Assembly (NCBI RefSeq): GCF_003944835.1
Contig: NZ_RWIV01000001.1
Location: 504,001-568,000, forward strand
DNA from: Bacillus sp. HMF5848
GTDB taxonomy: Bacteria > Bacillota > Bacilli > Bacillales > HMF5848
DNA: 64,000 nucleotides
Direction: 5' to 3'
Numbering within the stretch: position 1 is the first letter of the stretch; each line of letters starts with the position of its first letter. Below the pieces are notes generated by a model, which saw nothing but the letters and a program-made list of their open reading frames with translations, was not told where the DNA came from and ran no database searches. Below are positions 1 to 8,799 of this stretch, piece after piece. Both the position numbers and the translations under genes were made by a program.

Positions 1-1790
1 CTCATATTTTTTAAAGGGCTACTAGTAAACTGGTGAATGGATAATGTAGAATGGTCAGAAAATATAACGTCTGATTTGACTGCTGCTCCATAGTGAACAT
101 CCCCTGATAAAATAATACAAGGTGCAGGATTCCAATTTGACACTTGCTCAAGAAAGCTCGTAAAGCCTTTTCCATTATACTTCCACGCTTCAAAATCAAA
201 GGTTGTATTGACTTGTACGCCTAGTATTTTTAGTGGATACACGTAGTTATGCAATATAGACTCAATGAGACCAAATCCATATACAGGCGTTGGTGACACA
301 ATTAATAACGGAGCTCCAGCCTTCCAGTCTTTTTTGAGTTGCTCATGCAACTGCTCCCATTGTGTTGTTTGAACTAATTGTGGAGGACGCGACGTTTCTT
401 CTATTAAACTTCCAATCTTAATTGGCTTTGGTGTATCCTCATAGTTCCTCATCGTTCGAGTATCTAGGAATACAGCTCTAGGAGAAGTAGGAGCAACAAA
501 ATACCAATTATTAAAATTCCAAAGCATTTCTGTCCATTTATAATGTAACGATTTTGCATAGCCACTCTGAAGTGTCCTTAAATAGTTGCCTACTACAGAC
601 AAAAAGTGACTATCGAATGAGTCAGGAGCATTGCCCCAGCCCTGAAAAACCCAGTATGCTGTCAGTCCATTGGCAATAATATGCTTACCAAGTGGGGACT
701 GCCTGACATTCTTTTGCCAAGTAGCGGTAATATTCCAATCATCCGTTACTTCATGGTCATCAAATATCATGTAAGTAGAGATATTTGCAAGTACACGACG
801 AACAGAATATAGCGACTGTTGAAAGTCAGCCAGCTGTTCCTGTTGTTCAACATAACGTTCTTTTAGGTGTTGTTTCTCTTTTTTATAATGTGTTGGATAC
901 AACGACTTATTGTGAAAGGCTACGTACACTTGATTTTTTAAGTAAGCTTCATCAAACGACTTAAATAAGTGTTGCTCATTTGCAAATTCCCAAAGGGCAG
1001 GACTCCACGCCATTGCGTACATTGCTGCAAATTCGCCAAGTGTCATTAGATGATTACTTGCAGAAGAGGATGTAAAGTGACACATATGTTTCATAATAAA
1101 TTGACGACCGTTTATTTGGTTGATGGATGTCGCAAAAGGAGTTTGTTTAAGACGCGGTTCGATTTGCTCAAATGCTTCTTTTCTTCCTATTAAAATATCG
1201 CCGATTTGAGAGAGTGCTTGTATGAGAGGAGCCGGCACATCATCCGCATAAATTTGATCTCCCATTAGAAAAAGATTCTGAGGGCGCTTGGATGGATCTG
1301 AAACGGATTCCTGAATCATTTCATCGGCTTCAGAAAGCATATCGTTTCCCATACCATGAACTTTCCGACAAGAGCCATATAAAATTCGACTCGTTCTTTC
1401 ATCTGTTTGAATGATAAAGGTTGGATACTTCATACCCTCGTATACGATACAAGTTGGATTCTCCTCGGAAAGAAGACCTAAATCCCCTAAATCATAATAC
1501 TTTCTATTCATTAAAAATTTTAAATTATACCCAAGAACTTCGTTCGTCGGAAATTCACCTGTTTTTGGCGTAACTTTAAGCATGTGAATATATAACCTTT
1601 GTCCCATTTGTATAGACGATACATGATTTTTCAAGGGTAATGCTTGCTCGTCCTTGTCATCTTGTATATGAAAGAGTGCAGCTTCAACATTTACATACTG
1701 GCTTGTTGCTATCCATATAAAAACCTGAGTTGGTTCCACTCGTCGAACAATGGGACCAGCTACTAGTAGTGGCAAATCATTTGAGTTCAT
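1..1790 (-). CDS. PhoD-like metallophosphatase (3' end outside window)
   Basis: An open frame runs without a stop from an ATG at 1790, behind an AGGTGGG ribosome binding site, to the left edge, giving about 596 residues. The translation carries PhoD-type metal-site blocks in order: LYGSCRK, MGDQIYADD, then MIFDDHEVTDDWN, and near the edge LSGDVHYG. These are the Asp/His/Asn clusters that bind metals in PhoD-like phosphodiesterases and alkaline phosphatases D. I see no signal peptide or Tat motif at the N-terminus, unlike secreted PhoD, so a cytoplasmic enzyme is likely. Substrate cannot be told. The C-terminus lies beyond the window. Confidence 0.85.
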   Translation of the reverse strand, partial: MNSNDLPLLVAGPIVRRVEPTQVFIWIATSQYVNVEAALFHIQDDKDEQALPLKNHVSSIQMGQRLYIHMLKVTPKTGEFPTNEVLGYNLKFLMNRKYYDLGDLGLLSEENPTCIVYEGMKYPTFIIQTDERTSRILYGSCRKVHGMGNDMLSEADEMIQESVSDPSKRPQNLFLMGDQIYADDVPAPLIQALSQIGDILIGRKEAFEQIEPRLKQTPFATSINQINGRQFIMKHMCHFTSSSASNHLMTLGEFAAMYAMAWSPALWEFANEQHLFKSFDEAYLKNQVYVAFHNKSLYPTHYKKEKQHLKERYVEQQEQLADFQQSLYSVRRVLANISTYMIFDDHEVTDDWNITATWQKNVRQSPLGKHIIANGLTAYWVFQGWGNAPDSFDSHFLSVVGNYLRTLQSGYAKSLHYKWTEMLWNFNNWYFVAPTSPRAVFLDTRTMRNYEDTPKPIKIGSLIEETSRPPQLVQTTQWEQLHEQLKKDWKAGAPLLIVSPTPVYGFGLIESILHNYVYPLKILGVQVNTTFDFEAWKYNGKGFTSFLEQVSNWNPAPCIILSGDVHYGAAVKSDVIFSDHSTLSIHQFTSSPLKNM

Positions 1791-1867
1791 GTTCCCACCT
1801 CAATCGTATAGGCTTCTATCATGATATTCATGAGGCGCGGGTACATGTGCATGTCTACTCGAAAATC

Positions 1868-1945
1868 TGGCAGACTGGGGACGGTTCTCGTGCTTCTTTT
1901 TGTATTTTATCAAGAAAAAAGCACAAGGGCGGTCCGAGTCTGGGA
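1868..1945. repeat. REP-like hairpin repeat, degraded copy
   Basis: The left arm GGCAGACTGGGGACGGTTCT is intact, while the right arm (AAGCACAAGGGCGGTCC) has diverged. This is the first of about 14 loci carrying this family in the left half of the window. It sits 5' of the PhoD-like gene. The rest of 1946-2190 holds nothing I can recognise. Confidence 0.75.
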
Positions 1946-2215
1946 GAAAGTAGCACAGATAACAAAATTTAAGTTTAATAAGTGCTTGTACTGAGAATAC
2001 ATCATCTAGAACAACAGATTCCTTGATGGGATTTTTTACTGTCTCATTTTATTGTGAAAATCATGTAGACTCGCCACTGTTAACTCTAGTCATGATGTAG
2101 TAAATTTTAGGGATTATAACTGTGACTATTTTGATTACTTCTAGTACTGCTTTTTTATTACTTTTAAAATCTATACTTGATTTAAGTAGAAATTTCAAAA
2201 ACAGGAGGCCTGCAC

Positions 2216-2890
2216 ATGAAAACAAAGACGGTGTTCTCTACATTTGTGATAATCACTGCATTAATACCTGTTATATATTTTGTAAGTCAGCTGGATTTTT
2301 CGACAAGTCACGTTGATGTACAAGCAAAATCAAATGAAAATACAGCAATATTAGTGCTAGATATTCAGAAGGATTTCTTTGATGACAATGGGAAGTTACC
2401 GATAGAAAAGACTCTGATTAACCCAATCTTGTCAAACGTGAATGCTATTATTAACAAAATGGAGGGATCGGATAAACATTCCATAATTTATGTCGCAAAT
2501 GAATATCAAAACATCCAATTTTTATTAAATAGAGGAAGAAATTTTGCTGCGATGAAAGGGACGCCTGGTGCCGAACTAGACGGTCGATTGAAAATTGTTA
2601 GTGATAATTTTATTTCGAAAAACAAGCCAAGCGCATTTTCTAATCCTCTGTTCCAAGAAACTTTAGTTCAAAACAATACAGGGAGTTTAGTGATAGTAGG
2701 TGTGTACGCCGAAGCGTGTGTAGCTGACACTGCAAAGGATGCTCTTAAGCGTGGCTATTCCGTTATTCTCATCGAAGACGCTATAGGAAGTGGAAGTGAA
2801 ATTGAACGAGACAAAGCTTTAGAGGCACTAGCGAACCAGGGGGCCATAATCATGACAGCAACAGAGTATATAAACTCTATTGCTAATTAA
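2216..2890 (+). CDS. Membrane-anchored isochorismatase-family cysteine hydrolase
   Basis: 224 aa with an ACAGGAGGCC ribosome binding site. Residues 1-25 form a hydrophobic anchor or uncleaved signal, followed by a short linker and an isochorismatase-like fold. The catalytic triad is recognisable: Asp in ILVLDIQKDFF, a Lys in FISKNKPSAF, and the nucleophile Cys in GVYAEACVADTA. The family hydrolyses isochorismate, nicotinamide or related amides, and most members are cytoplasmic. An N-terminal export or anchor segment is less usual and suggests an extracytoplasmic substrate. It is followed 15 bp later by the 2TM gene and probably cotranscribed. The specific substrate is unknown. Confidence 0.85.
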   Translation: MKTKTVFSTFVIITALIPVIYFVSQLDFSTSHVDVQAKSNENTAILVLDIQKDFFDDNGKLPIEKTLINPILSNVNAIINKMEGSDKHSIIYVANEYQNIQFLLNRGRNFAAMKGTPGAELDGRLKIVSDNFISKNKPSAFSNPLFQETLVQNNTGSLVIVGVYAEACVADTAKDALKRGYSVILIEDAIGSGSEIERDKALEALANQGAIIMTATEYINSIAN

Positions 2891-2905
2891 AAAGGAGGAA
2901 TTAAG

Positions 2906-3163
2906 ATGGAAAATAATACTGAATATTTAAAAGCAAAAAGAAGAGTCAGCCAACTGAAAGGTTTTTACATGAATTTGATTGCCTATTTTGTCATTCTTCC
3001 GATGCTGTTTATTATAAATATCATGGGTGATGCAGGAAACTGGTGGGTCATATACCCGGCTATAGGGTGGGGTGTTTTAGTTATCTTGCATGGTTTGTCT
3101 TTAAGAATTGGTTCGGATTGGGAAGAGAAGAAGATTAGAGAGTTGATGAATAGAGAGAAATAG
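2906..3163 (+). CDS. 2TM-domain small membrane protein
   Basis: 85 aa preceded by AAAAAGGAGGAATTAAG. A basic N-terminal helix (KAKRRVSQLKGFY) precedes two transmembrane segments (about residues 22-40 and 48-65) joined by a Gly/Trp-rich turn (GDAGNWWVIYPAIGWG), then a charged tail. This layout matches the 2TM domain family, often found as a stand-alone protein or fused to histidine kinases. Function is unknown. It is probably the second gene of an operon with the isochorismatase-like gene and is closed by a terminator. Confidence 0.75.
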   Translation: MENNTEYLKAKRRVSQLKGFYMNLIAYFVILPMLFIINIMGDAGNWWVIYPAIGWGVLVILHGLSLRIGSDWEEKKIRELMNREK

Positions 3164-3176
3164 TATGTTTTTAGAG

Positions 3177-3207
3177 AAAAGGAGTTCATGCGTTGAACTC
3201 CTTTTAT
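3177..3207. terminator. Hairpin terminator between convergent genes
   Basis: AAAAGGAGTTCA and TGAACTCCTTTTATT form an 11-bp stem with a short loop. A-rich and T-rich flanks make it usable from both sides, between the 2TM gene and the convergent cysteine dioxygenase. Confidence 0.8.
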
Positions 3208-3227
3208 TGATTATAGGTACCTAGTCT

Positions 3228-3791
3228 TTACGCTTGTTCTTGTTTTTTTAATCGTATCTCCTGTACCTTCTGTCGCTGTTCATCAGGCCACCATGCGCCG
3301 CAGTCATCTGCCACGATACAAGCTGCACATTTATCTAAGTCATAAACCTTCATTCCGCTGATAGGAGGAGAGTAAAGATGAAGTGTTACTAGCTCATCTT
3401 GTCGTGCAGCTTTCATTTTATGAACGCCCTTTTTAGGTGCGTAAAACAGATTGTCTTTTTCTTGGTATTCATGAAATAGTTCAGAAGGTAACCCGTTTTC
3501 AGTAATTTCGTAAACAGTGTTGATTGTCGCCCCATTTAAGACTTGTATCCAGCCCTGGGAGCTTCCGTGGTCATGAGGAGCGCATTCTAACTCAGACCAG
3601 TTCATGACTAACAGCTCGACTTCTTCATTTTTATAAAGTAATTCTCGCGAGTAGGGTTTTCCACTTTTGGATTCCGGTAGTTTCGGTAAATCCTCCATTG
3701 TCATGTTCAAATCTAGAAGCGCTTCTTTTAACTCAAATTTTAATGGCTTCTTTAATGAATCTAACATATGTCTCACCTTATCGTTCAACAT
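3228..3791 (-). CDS. Cysteine dioxygenase family protein
   Basis: 187 aa cupin-fold protein with an AAGGAGG ribosome binding site. The type I cysteine dioxygenase signature is present: the two iron-binding histidines in CAPHDHGSSQGW (H73, H75) and the third in TLHLYSPPI (H138). The enzyme oxidises L-cysteine to cysteine sulfinate with O2 and non-haem iron, controlling the cysteine pool. The C-terminus adds a Cys/Trp-rich extension (KCAACIVADDCGAWWP). The gene appears monocistronic and is closed by the bidirectional terminator downstream. Confidence 0.88.
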   Translation of the reverse strand: MLNDKVRHMLDSLKKPLKFELKEALLDLNMTMEDLPKLPESKSGKPYSRELLYKNEEVELLVMNWSELECAPHDHGSSQGWIQVLNGATINTVYEITENGLPSELFHEYQEKDNLFYAPKKGVHKMKAARQDELVTLHLYSPPISGMKVYDLDKCAACIVADDCGAWWPDEQRQKVQEIRLKKQEQA

Positions 3792-3810
3792 TATAATATC
3801 TTCCTCCTTT

Positions 3811-3880
3811 TGGATGCATGGGGACGGTTCTCATGCATCCTTCTTCGTACTAGCATGAAGAAGGTAAAGCAGAACCGTTT
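3811..3880. repeat. REP-like hairpin repeat
   Basis: The left arm TGGATGCATGGGGACGGTTC is clear and the right arm (AGCAGAACCGTTTC) is partly decayed. It lies between the divergent ends of the DMT transporter and the cysteine dioxygenase. Confidence 0.75.
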
Positions 3881-3895
3881 CAATGCTCTGTTCCG

Positions 3896-4819
3896 CTATG
3901 GCTTTTTCATAATAAGGTTATAAAACATAGGCAAAAGTTGTCCGTTCACAATAATGACCCCCATAATAATTATGATGCCACCTGTGATACTTATGAGGAA
4001 AACTTGTTCATGTAAAATAAGAATTGCTGCAATTAAGGTAGAGATGGGTTCTAAATACAGAAACATAGAGACCTTTGATGCCTCTAACACCTCAAGTGCT
4101 TTGCCCCAATACCAGTACGCAATTCCAGAGACGAACACACCAAGAAACAATAGATGCGACCATTCTTTATAGGTTAATAGAGAAAGAGATTCCCAGCCTC
4201 TGTTTCTAATAATAAAGGGTGATGTTAGGATAAACCCAAGAACACTCATGTAAAAGGTTACTAAAAGAGAGGGATATGGTATGCGTAAGCTTTTTAGCAG
4301 GATTGAATAAATAGCCCAGTTTAGGGTGCTCAAAAGCATGAGAATAAACCCAATGTTCATGGTGACTTCGAACGATTGGCCACTTCTTGTCGTTGTAACA
4401 AGCAGGACGCCTAATATTGCTAGAATCATACCAATAGCTTTCGAGAGTGACATTTTTTCATGCAAAAATATCATAGATAACACAACGGTAAAAACGGGTG
4501 AAAAAGAAATGAGCCACCCAGCAGATGAAGCGTCTATTGTTAATAATGCTGTTGCTTGTAGCACTTGATGGACAAACACGCCGAGGATACCGAGTACAAT
4601 TAGATGAGGAATATAATTAATCGATACTTTTAAGCGAATTCGCAACATTAAAAGAAGTGTTAATAAAAATAGAGAGCCAATTCCGAAGCGTAACACCAGT
4701 AATGAATATGGATCGAGTTTTCCGAGCACCGCCTTTGTTGACACAAAAGAAATGCCCCAAAAGCTAATTGACATAGTGGCGTAAAGCGATGCTGTCAAGG
4801 ATGAGCGAAACGACGGCAT
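3896..4819 (-). CDS. EamA-family (DMT) transporter
   Basis: 307 aa, almost entirely hydrophobic, with ten predicted transmembrane segments arranged as two EamA repeats of five. The N-terminus has the family-typical Trp-Gly motif in SISFWGISFVSTKAVL and the second half opens with NIGFILMLLSTLNWAIYS. Drug/metabolite exporters of this class export amino acids or other small metabolites, and the substrate cannot be read from sequence. The ATG at 4819 has only a modest upstream AAAGGAACT. Confidence 0.88.
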   Translation of the reverse strand: MPSFRSSLTASLYATMSISFWGISFVSTKAVLGKLDPYSLLVLRFGIGSLFLLTLLLMLRIRLKVSINYIPHLIVLGILGVFVHQVLQATALLTIDASSAGWLISFSPVFTVVLSMIFLHEKMSLSKAIGMILAILGVLLVTTTRSGQSFEVTMNIGFILMLLSTLNWAIYSILLKSLRIPYPSLLVTFYMSVLGFILTSPFIIRNRGWESLSLLTYKEWSHLLFLGVFVSGIAYWYWGKALEVLEASKVSMFLYLEPISTLIAAILILHEQVFLISITGGIIIIMGVIIVNGQLLPMFYNLIMKKP

Positions 4820-4886
4820 GATTTTGAGTTCCTTTCTGTAAAAAAGATTATCACTCTATCATATGCTTGTCCTGACAAAACATGAT

Positions 4887-4972
4887 TGGCAGTTCGGGGA
4901 CAGTTCTAGTGTTTCCATAGAATGTGTTCTGTGTGATCAAGGCAGTATAGGGACGGTTCTTGCGCATCCTTC
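4887..4972. repeat. REP-like repeat, two decayed left arms
   Basis: TTGGCAGTTCGGGGACAGTT and, about 50 bp on, AGGCAGTATAGGGACGGTTC are two left-arm-like sequences in the same orientation. It lies 5' of the DMT transporter. Confidence 0.65.
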
Positions 4973-5350
4973 TCAGAGTAGTGGATGGCAGCGTAATAAC
5001 CGAATCCACAATTCCGGTGTAGTGTGGGGGAATGGAGCCCCGTCAGAGACCGATGAAAAAGAGAAAGCCCAGACCATAGAGAAGCTAATAATCTACATGT
5101 GTACTTGATTAGCGACTTTTTCGTATCTATATATTGTTAATAATTAAGATGAATCGAAAAAGCAATGTCTTTGTCAGCGCTCTCGACCCGTCCCTATTTA
5201 CCTGCACCTAAAATATTGTTACCAATTAATAATTTTGCTCCTATAGATTATGTAGTGTGAGTTTTATTATTTTTTATAAGAGGTTTTTGAAAGCGTTTTT
5301 ATAATGTGGTTGGCATATAGGATGGCTGAGTAGCTTATAGGTGTATTATA
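4973..5350. other. Intergenic, no gene recognised
   Basis: No coding frame with a ribosome binding site and no clear terminator is visible. The sequence changes from the decayed repeat to AT-rich DNA before the tandem array. Confidence 0.5.
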
Positions 5351-5627
5351 GCCCAAACATGGTACCGAGAACTCGCTCGTAACATCAAGCCGAGCGCTCG
5401 CACTTACCTTAGCCAATAATAGAGCCGCCGTTCGCGCGAATTCAGCACTACCAAGGTACCGAGGACTCGCTCGTATTTGAGCTCTATCATAGAGCCACCA
5501 CTCGCGCGAATTCAGCACTACCAAGGTACCGAGAACTCGCACGAAATCAGCTGTACCATAAAGCCGAGCCCCACGAACTCAGGCCTAACAAGGGCCGAGC
5601 ACTCGCATGTATTTTAGCTCTATCATG
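5351..5627. repeat. Degenerate tandem array of about 34/70-bp units
   Basis: Eight CCGAGNACTCGC-like cores recur at about 5366, 5391, 5427, 5460, 5497, 5530, 5565 and 5596, mostly 31-37 bp apart. A 70-bp higher-order unit (5421-5490, 5491-5560, and the partial 5561-5627) is clear, carrying TTCAGCACTACCAAGGTACC and AGCTCTATCAT. Cores are self-complementary (CGAG-N2-CTCG, perfect at CGAGCGCTCG; also TTCGCGCGAA). The array is richer in G+C than its surroundings and ends 70 bp before the beta-helix gene. Confidence 0.8.
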
Positions 5628-5697
5628 CTTTGAAGTAGATTTTGATATAAAACAACATGATAGGTTGGTATAAAGCAATTTTAATAGGAGGGACACA

Positions 5698-8637
5698 ATG
5701 ACTACACTTAATACGTTACCTAGTAAATCTTTCTTTTTGCAAACATTAGAGGATCCTCAAGCTGTCTATCTTACACCTGATCATTTTGATGTGAAGGGGG
5801 ACGGTGTGAGCGATGATTCAGATGCTATTCAAGAAGCGATAAATAAAGTTAAGCGCACTATGAATTATGGGATTGTGTTTATTCCTGAAGGCACGTATCG
5901 CATCAGTAAAACTATTTATATACCGAAGGCAATCCGTTTAATTGGATATGGCAAGAAGCGACCAACCATCCTTCTTGGCGAAAATACACCAGGTTTTCAA
6001 GATGAGGTGCCAAGCGATAAAGGCCGTGCTAACTATATGATTTGGTTTACATCCTCTATACCAACAGCCGCAGATAACGTGGACGACGCAAACGCTGGAA
6101 CCTTCTACAGTGCTCTCTCGAATATTGACATTCGAATTGAGGACGGTAATCCAGCAGCAGTAGCACTTAGAACCCACTTTGCTCAGCATTCCTTTATTTC
6201 TCATGTAGACATACATATTGGAAATGGCAAGGCAGGGATATTTGATGTAGGCAACGAAATTGAAAATGTTCGTTTCTTCGGTGGGGAGTATGGTATTTAT
6301 ACAACCAAAACATCACCAGCATGGCCCTTTATGATGGTAGATACGTATTTTGAGGGACAAAGGAAAGCAGCGATTCAGACAAAAGAAGCTGGATTGACGA
6401 TAACGAGAATGACTGCGAAGAATATGCCAACTGTGGTTGAAACGGTCGAAGACTATTTTGAAAAACTGTATATAGAAGACAGTCAATTTGAAAATATAAC
6501 AGGACCAGCAGTTATCATAAGCACGGAAAAGAATGTGTTTACTCAAATTAACATGCGTAACATAGATTGTTGTAATGTTCCGTTACTAGCAGCATTCCGT
6601 CAAAGTGGAAAGAAAGTGAAAGGTACAACAGCAATTTATAAGGTAAATACGTTTACGCACGGATTCTGTATGGAAGATATCGACGATAGAGGAGAGATTC
6701 AAACTGTCCATGACTTAACCCCAATGGATGCATATCCAAATTCGGTAAAAACAGATATCCCTGCGCTGCCTCCTATGGCTTCATGGGTGAACGTAAAGAC
6801 GCTCGGTGCTATTGGTGATGGAGTCGCTGATGATACGACTAAGTTGCAATACGCAGTGGATCATTATAAGACCATCTATCTTCCTCAAGGGCTTTATAGA
6901 ATCACCGATACAATAAAATTAAGGGAAGACTCTGTTCTAATCGGATTAAATCCAATATCTACACAAATTTTCATAGCAGATAATACGGAATCGTTTAGTG
7001 GGTTTGGCACACCGAAGCCGCTTATTGAAGCCCCTCATGGTGGTGTGAATATACTGTTCGGTATTGGTCTGGATACAGGTGGAAGAAATACGAGAGCTGT
7101 TGGGTGTAAATGGATGGCAGGAGAAGGGTCTTACATGAATGATGTGAAGTTCATGGGTGGGCATGGTGCAATGAGCAAAGACGGGAACGGGGTACCGTTG
7201 TATAATGCTACGCGAACTGCCGATCATAATCCAGATCTTAAGTGGGACTCTCAATATTGGAGCCTTTGGGTGACGAATGGGGGAGGCGGGGTGTTTAAAG
7301 ACATATGGACAGCAAGTCCTTATGCTTCAGCGGGACTATATGTGTCCAACACCGACACTCCGAGTGTTATTTATGCGATGTCTGTAGAGCATCATGTCAG
7401 AACGGAAGTAAAGTTTAGAAATGTATCGAATTGGAAAGTTCTTGCACTGCAGTTTGAAGAAGAGGCCGCAGAAAGTACGAACTGCTTGCCACTTGAATTA
7501 ATAGAGTGTAGCGATATGCTTTTTGCAAATATGTATTTCTTCCGCACGATATGGTTGGATACACCTTATCCACATGCTATGAAAACTTGGGATTGTAACA
7601 AAATAGAATTTTTAAATATTCATAATTTTACCCAAGTGAAATACACGATGGACAATCTACTATATGATGTGAATACACAGACAGAGGTTAGACCGTGGCA
7701 AATTAGTAGAATGTATTTGTCAGGGAAAAAGAAAGACCTGCCTGCAAAGCGAGAAATGATTTCAAACTCTGACGGAACTCTCTGTAAGATAGCTGGTGGA
7801 TTCGAATTTATCGATGCTATGTGTAAAGACAGTCAAGGAAATATATACTTCGTGGATTCTCGTATGAAACGAATATATAAATGGTCCGTGGAGTTTGATC
7901 GGTTAAGCTTAATTACAGATATTCATCATAGACCAAGGTCGATAGCTTGTGATACCGATGATAGATTACTAGTAGTGGTAGAATATGCGCCATCAAAAGG
8001 TGCGACAGTGAATGGTGAACCTGAAGTATATCCTAAGACAGAAGATGCTAAAGGGTCATCCTACAGCTTTTGGTATAACACAGGTTCGACGATAAAAGTG
8101 TACTCTATTGATCCTGATAGACCGGAAGAAAGTATGGAAATTCTAGAAAAAGCTCCTATCGAATCTATTCAATCAGTGAAAAAAGTCTTGTATCCGGCAA
8201 ACCGCTGGAGAGATAGTGGTGATTATCTAACAGCAACAGTCCAGAAGCCGGAAGAGTGTTTTGTAGCACTAGATGGCGAAACTATCATTCCTATCACTTA
8301 CGATTTAATGCGAGGGTGCTCTTTGAGTGAAGCATACCCTGGTCAACCGTATTATGGTGTCGATGAATATTATAAACGAACGGTGCAATTTCAAGTGTCA
8401 TCTAAGGGCTATTTAACTGAGCCAGAAATTTTTGTGGAAAAAGGTGAGTTCAATATCGCTACTCATTCAAATGGAAACGTCTATATTCCAGATGGAGACA
8501 TAAACGTTTTTAATATGAACGGCGACTTAACGCAGATAATCCGTGTTCCGGAAAGACCAGCATGTGTTTTATTTGCGGGTAACGATGACAACACCCTTTT
8601 TATAACAGCAAGAACATCTCTTTATATGATGTTATAG
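5698..8637 (+). CDS. Double pectate-lyase-type beta-helix protein with C-terminal beta-propeller (GH55-like)
   Basis: 979 aa behind AGGAGGGACACA. Two right-handed beta-helix modules each start with the Pectate_lyase_3 entry signature: DHFDVKGDGVSDDSDAIQEA near residue 30 and VKTLGAIGDGVADDTTKLQ near residue 370. Each is followed by IPEGTYRI or LPQGLYRI. Two such modules in tandem are the architecture of GH55 beta-1,3-glucanases and relatives. From about residue 690 the sequence changes to a gluconolactonase/NHL-like propeller (AMCKDSQGNIYFVDSRMKRI, HRPRSIACDTDDRLLVVVEY). There is no signal peptide, so secretion is not evident. Polysaccharide degradation is an inference; a phage tailspike is an alternative fold match but no phage genes are nearby. 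Confidence 0.75.
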   Translation: MTTLNTLPSKSFFLQTLEDPQAVYLTPDHFDVKGDGVSDDSDAIQEAINKVKRTMNYGIVFIPEGTYRISKTIYIPKAIRLIGYGKKRPTILLGENTPGFQDEVPSDKGRANYMIWFTSSIPTAADNVDDANAGTFYSALSNIDIRIEDGNPAAVALRTHFAQHSFISHVDIHIGNGKAGIFDVGNEIENVRFFGGEYGIYTTKTSPAWPFMMVDTYFEGQRKAAIQTKEAGLTITRMTAKNMPTVVETVEDYFEKLYIEDSQFENITGPAVIISTEKNVFTQINMRNIDCCNVPLLAAFRQSGKKVKGTTAIYKVNTFTHGFCMEDIDDRGEIQTVHDLTPMDAYPNSVKTDIPALPPMASWVNVKTLGAIGDGVADDTTKLQYAVDHYKTIYLPQGLYRITDTIKLREDSVLIGLNPISTQIFIADNTESFSGFGTPKPLIEAPHGGVNILFGIGLDTGGRNTRAVGCKWMAGEGSYMNDVKFMGGHGAMSKDGNGVPLYNATRTADHNPDLKWDSQYWSLWVTNGGGGVFKDIWTASPYASAGLYVSNTDTPSVIYAMSVEHHVRTEVKFRNVSNWKVLALQFEEEAAESTNCLPLELIECSDMLFANMYFFRTIWLDTPYPHAMKTWDCNKIEFLNIHNFTQVKYTMDNLLYDVNTQTEVRPWQISRMYLSGKKKDLPAKREMISNSDGTLCKIAGGFEFIDAMCKDSQGNIYFVDSRMKRIYKWSVEFDRLSLITDIHHRPRSIACDTDDRLLVVVEYAPSKGATVNGEPEVYPKTEDAKGSSYSFWYNTGSTIKVYSIDPDRPEESMEILEKAPIESIQSVKKVLYPANRWRDSGDYLTATVQKPEECFVALDGETIIPITYDLMRGCSLSEAYPGQPYYGVDEYYKRTVQFQVSSKGYLTEPEIFVEKGEFNIATHSNGNVYIPDGDINVFNMNGDLTQIIRVPERPACVLFAGNDDNTLFITARTSLYMML

Positions 8638-8645
8638 AAAGTCAA

Positions 8646-8720
8646 TGGCAGAGTGGGGACGGTTCTCGTGCTTCCTTGATCAATGTGATCTGGCAGCATG
8701 AGAACCGTCCCTATGCATCC
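8646..8720. repeat. REP-like hairpin repeat, complete copy
   Basis: The left arm GGCAGAGTGGGGACGGTTCT and right arm GCATGAGAACCGTCCCTATG are both intact. It begins 9 bp after the stop codon of the beta-helix gene, where its stem could end transcription or protect the 3' end. Confidence 0.85.
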
Positions 8721-8762
8721 ATAAACTGGGTATATCTTTTACTATTTGTCGAAATGTGATAC

Positions 8763-8768
8763 TATAAT
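8763..8768 (+). promoter_or_regulatory. Candidate -10 box (TATAAT) of the diguanylate cyclase gene
   Basis: A perfect TATAAT lies 31 bp before the ATG at 8800. No good -35 hexamer is visible 17 bp upstream. Transcription from here would start near 8775, which excludes an upstream in-frame ATG at 8746 and supports the later start. Confidence 0.5.
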
Positions 8769-8799
8769 GATATTTTATAGTACATGTCGGAGTGGTTAT

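Noticed and set aside
1730-1972. Plus-strand 80-residue frame
   Set aside because: It overlaps the PhoD-like start and reads through the repeat (GDGSRASF), as other frames over this repeat do.
5267-5542. Minus-strand 91-residue frame across the tandem array
   Set aside because: Its coding stretch is the repeat read through, and it lacks a ribosome binding site.
5351-5627. CRISPR array
   Set aside because: Units drift in sequence and length, have no constant repeat/unique spacer alternation, and there are no cas genes.
5698-8637. Phage tailspike
   Set aside because: The beta-helix fold is compatible, but there are no phage structural, lysis or integrase genes in the window.
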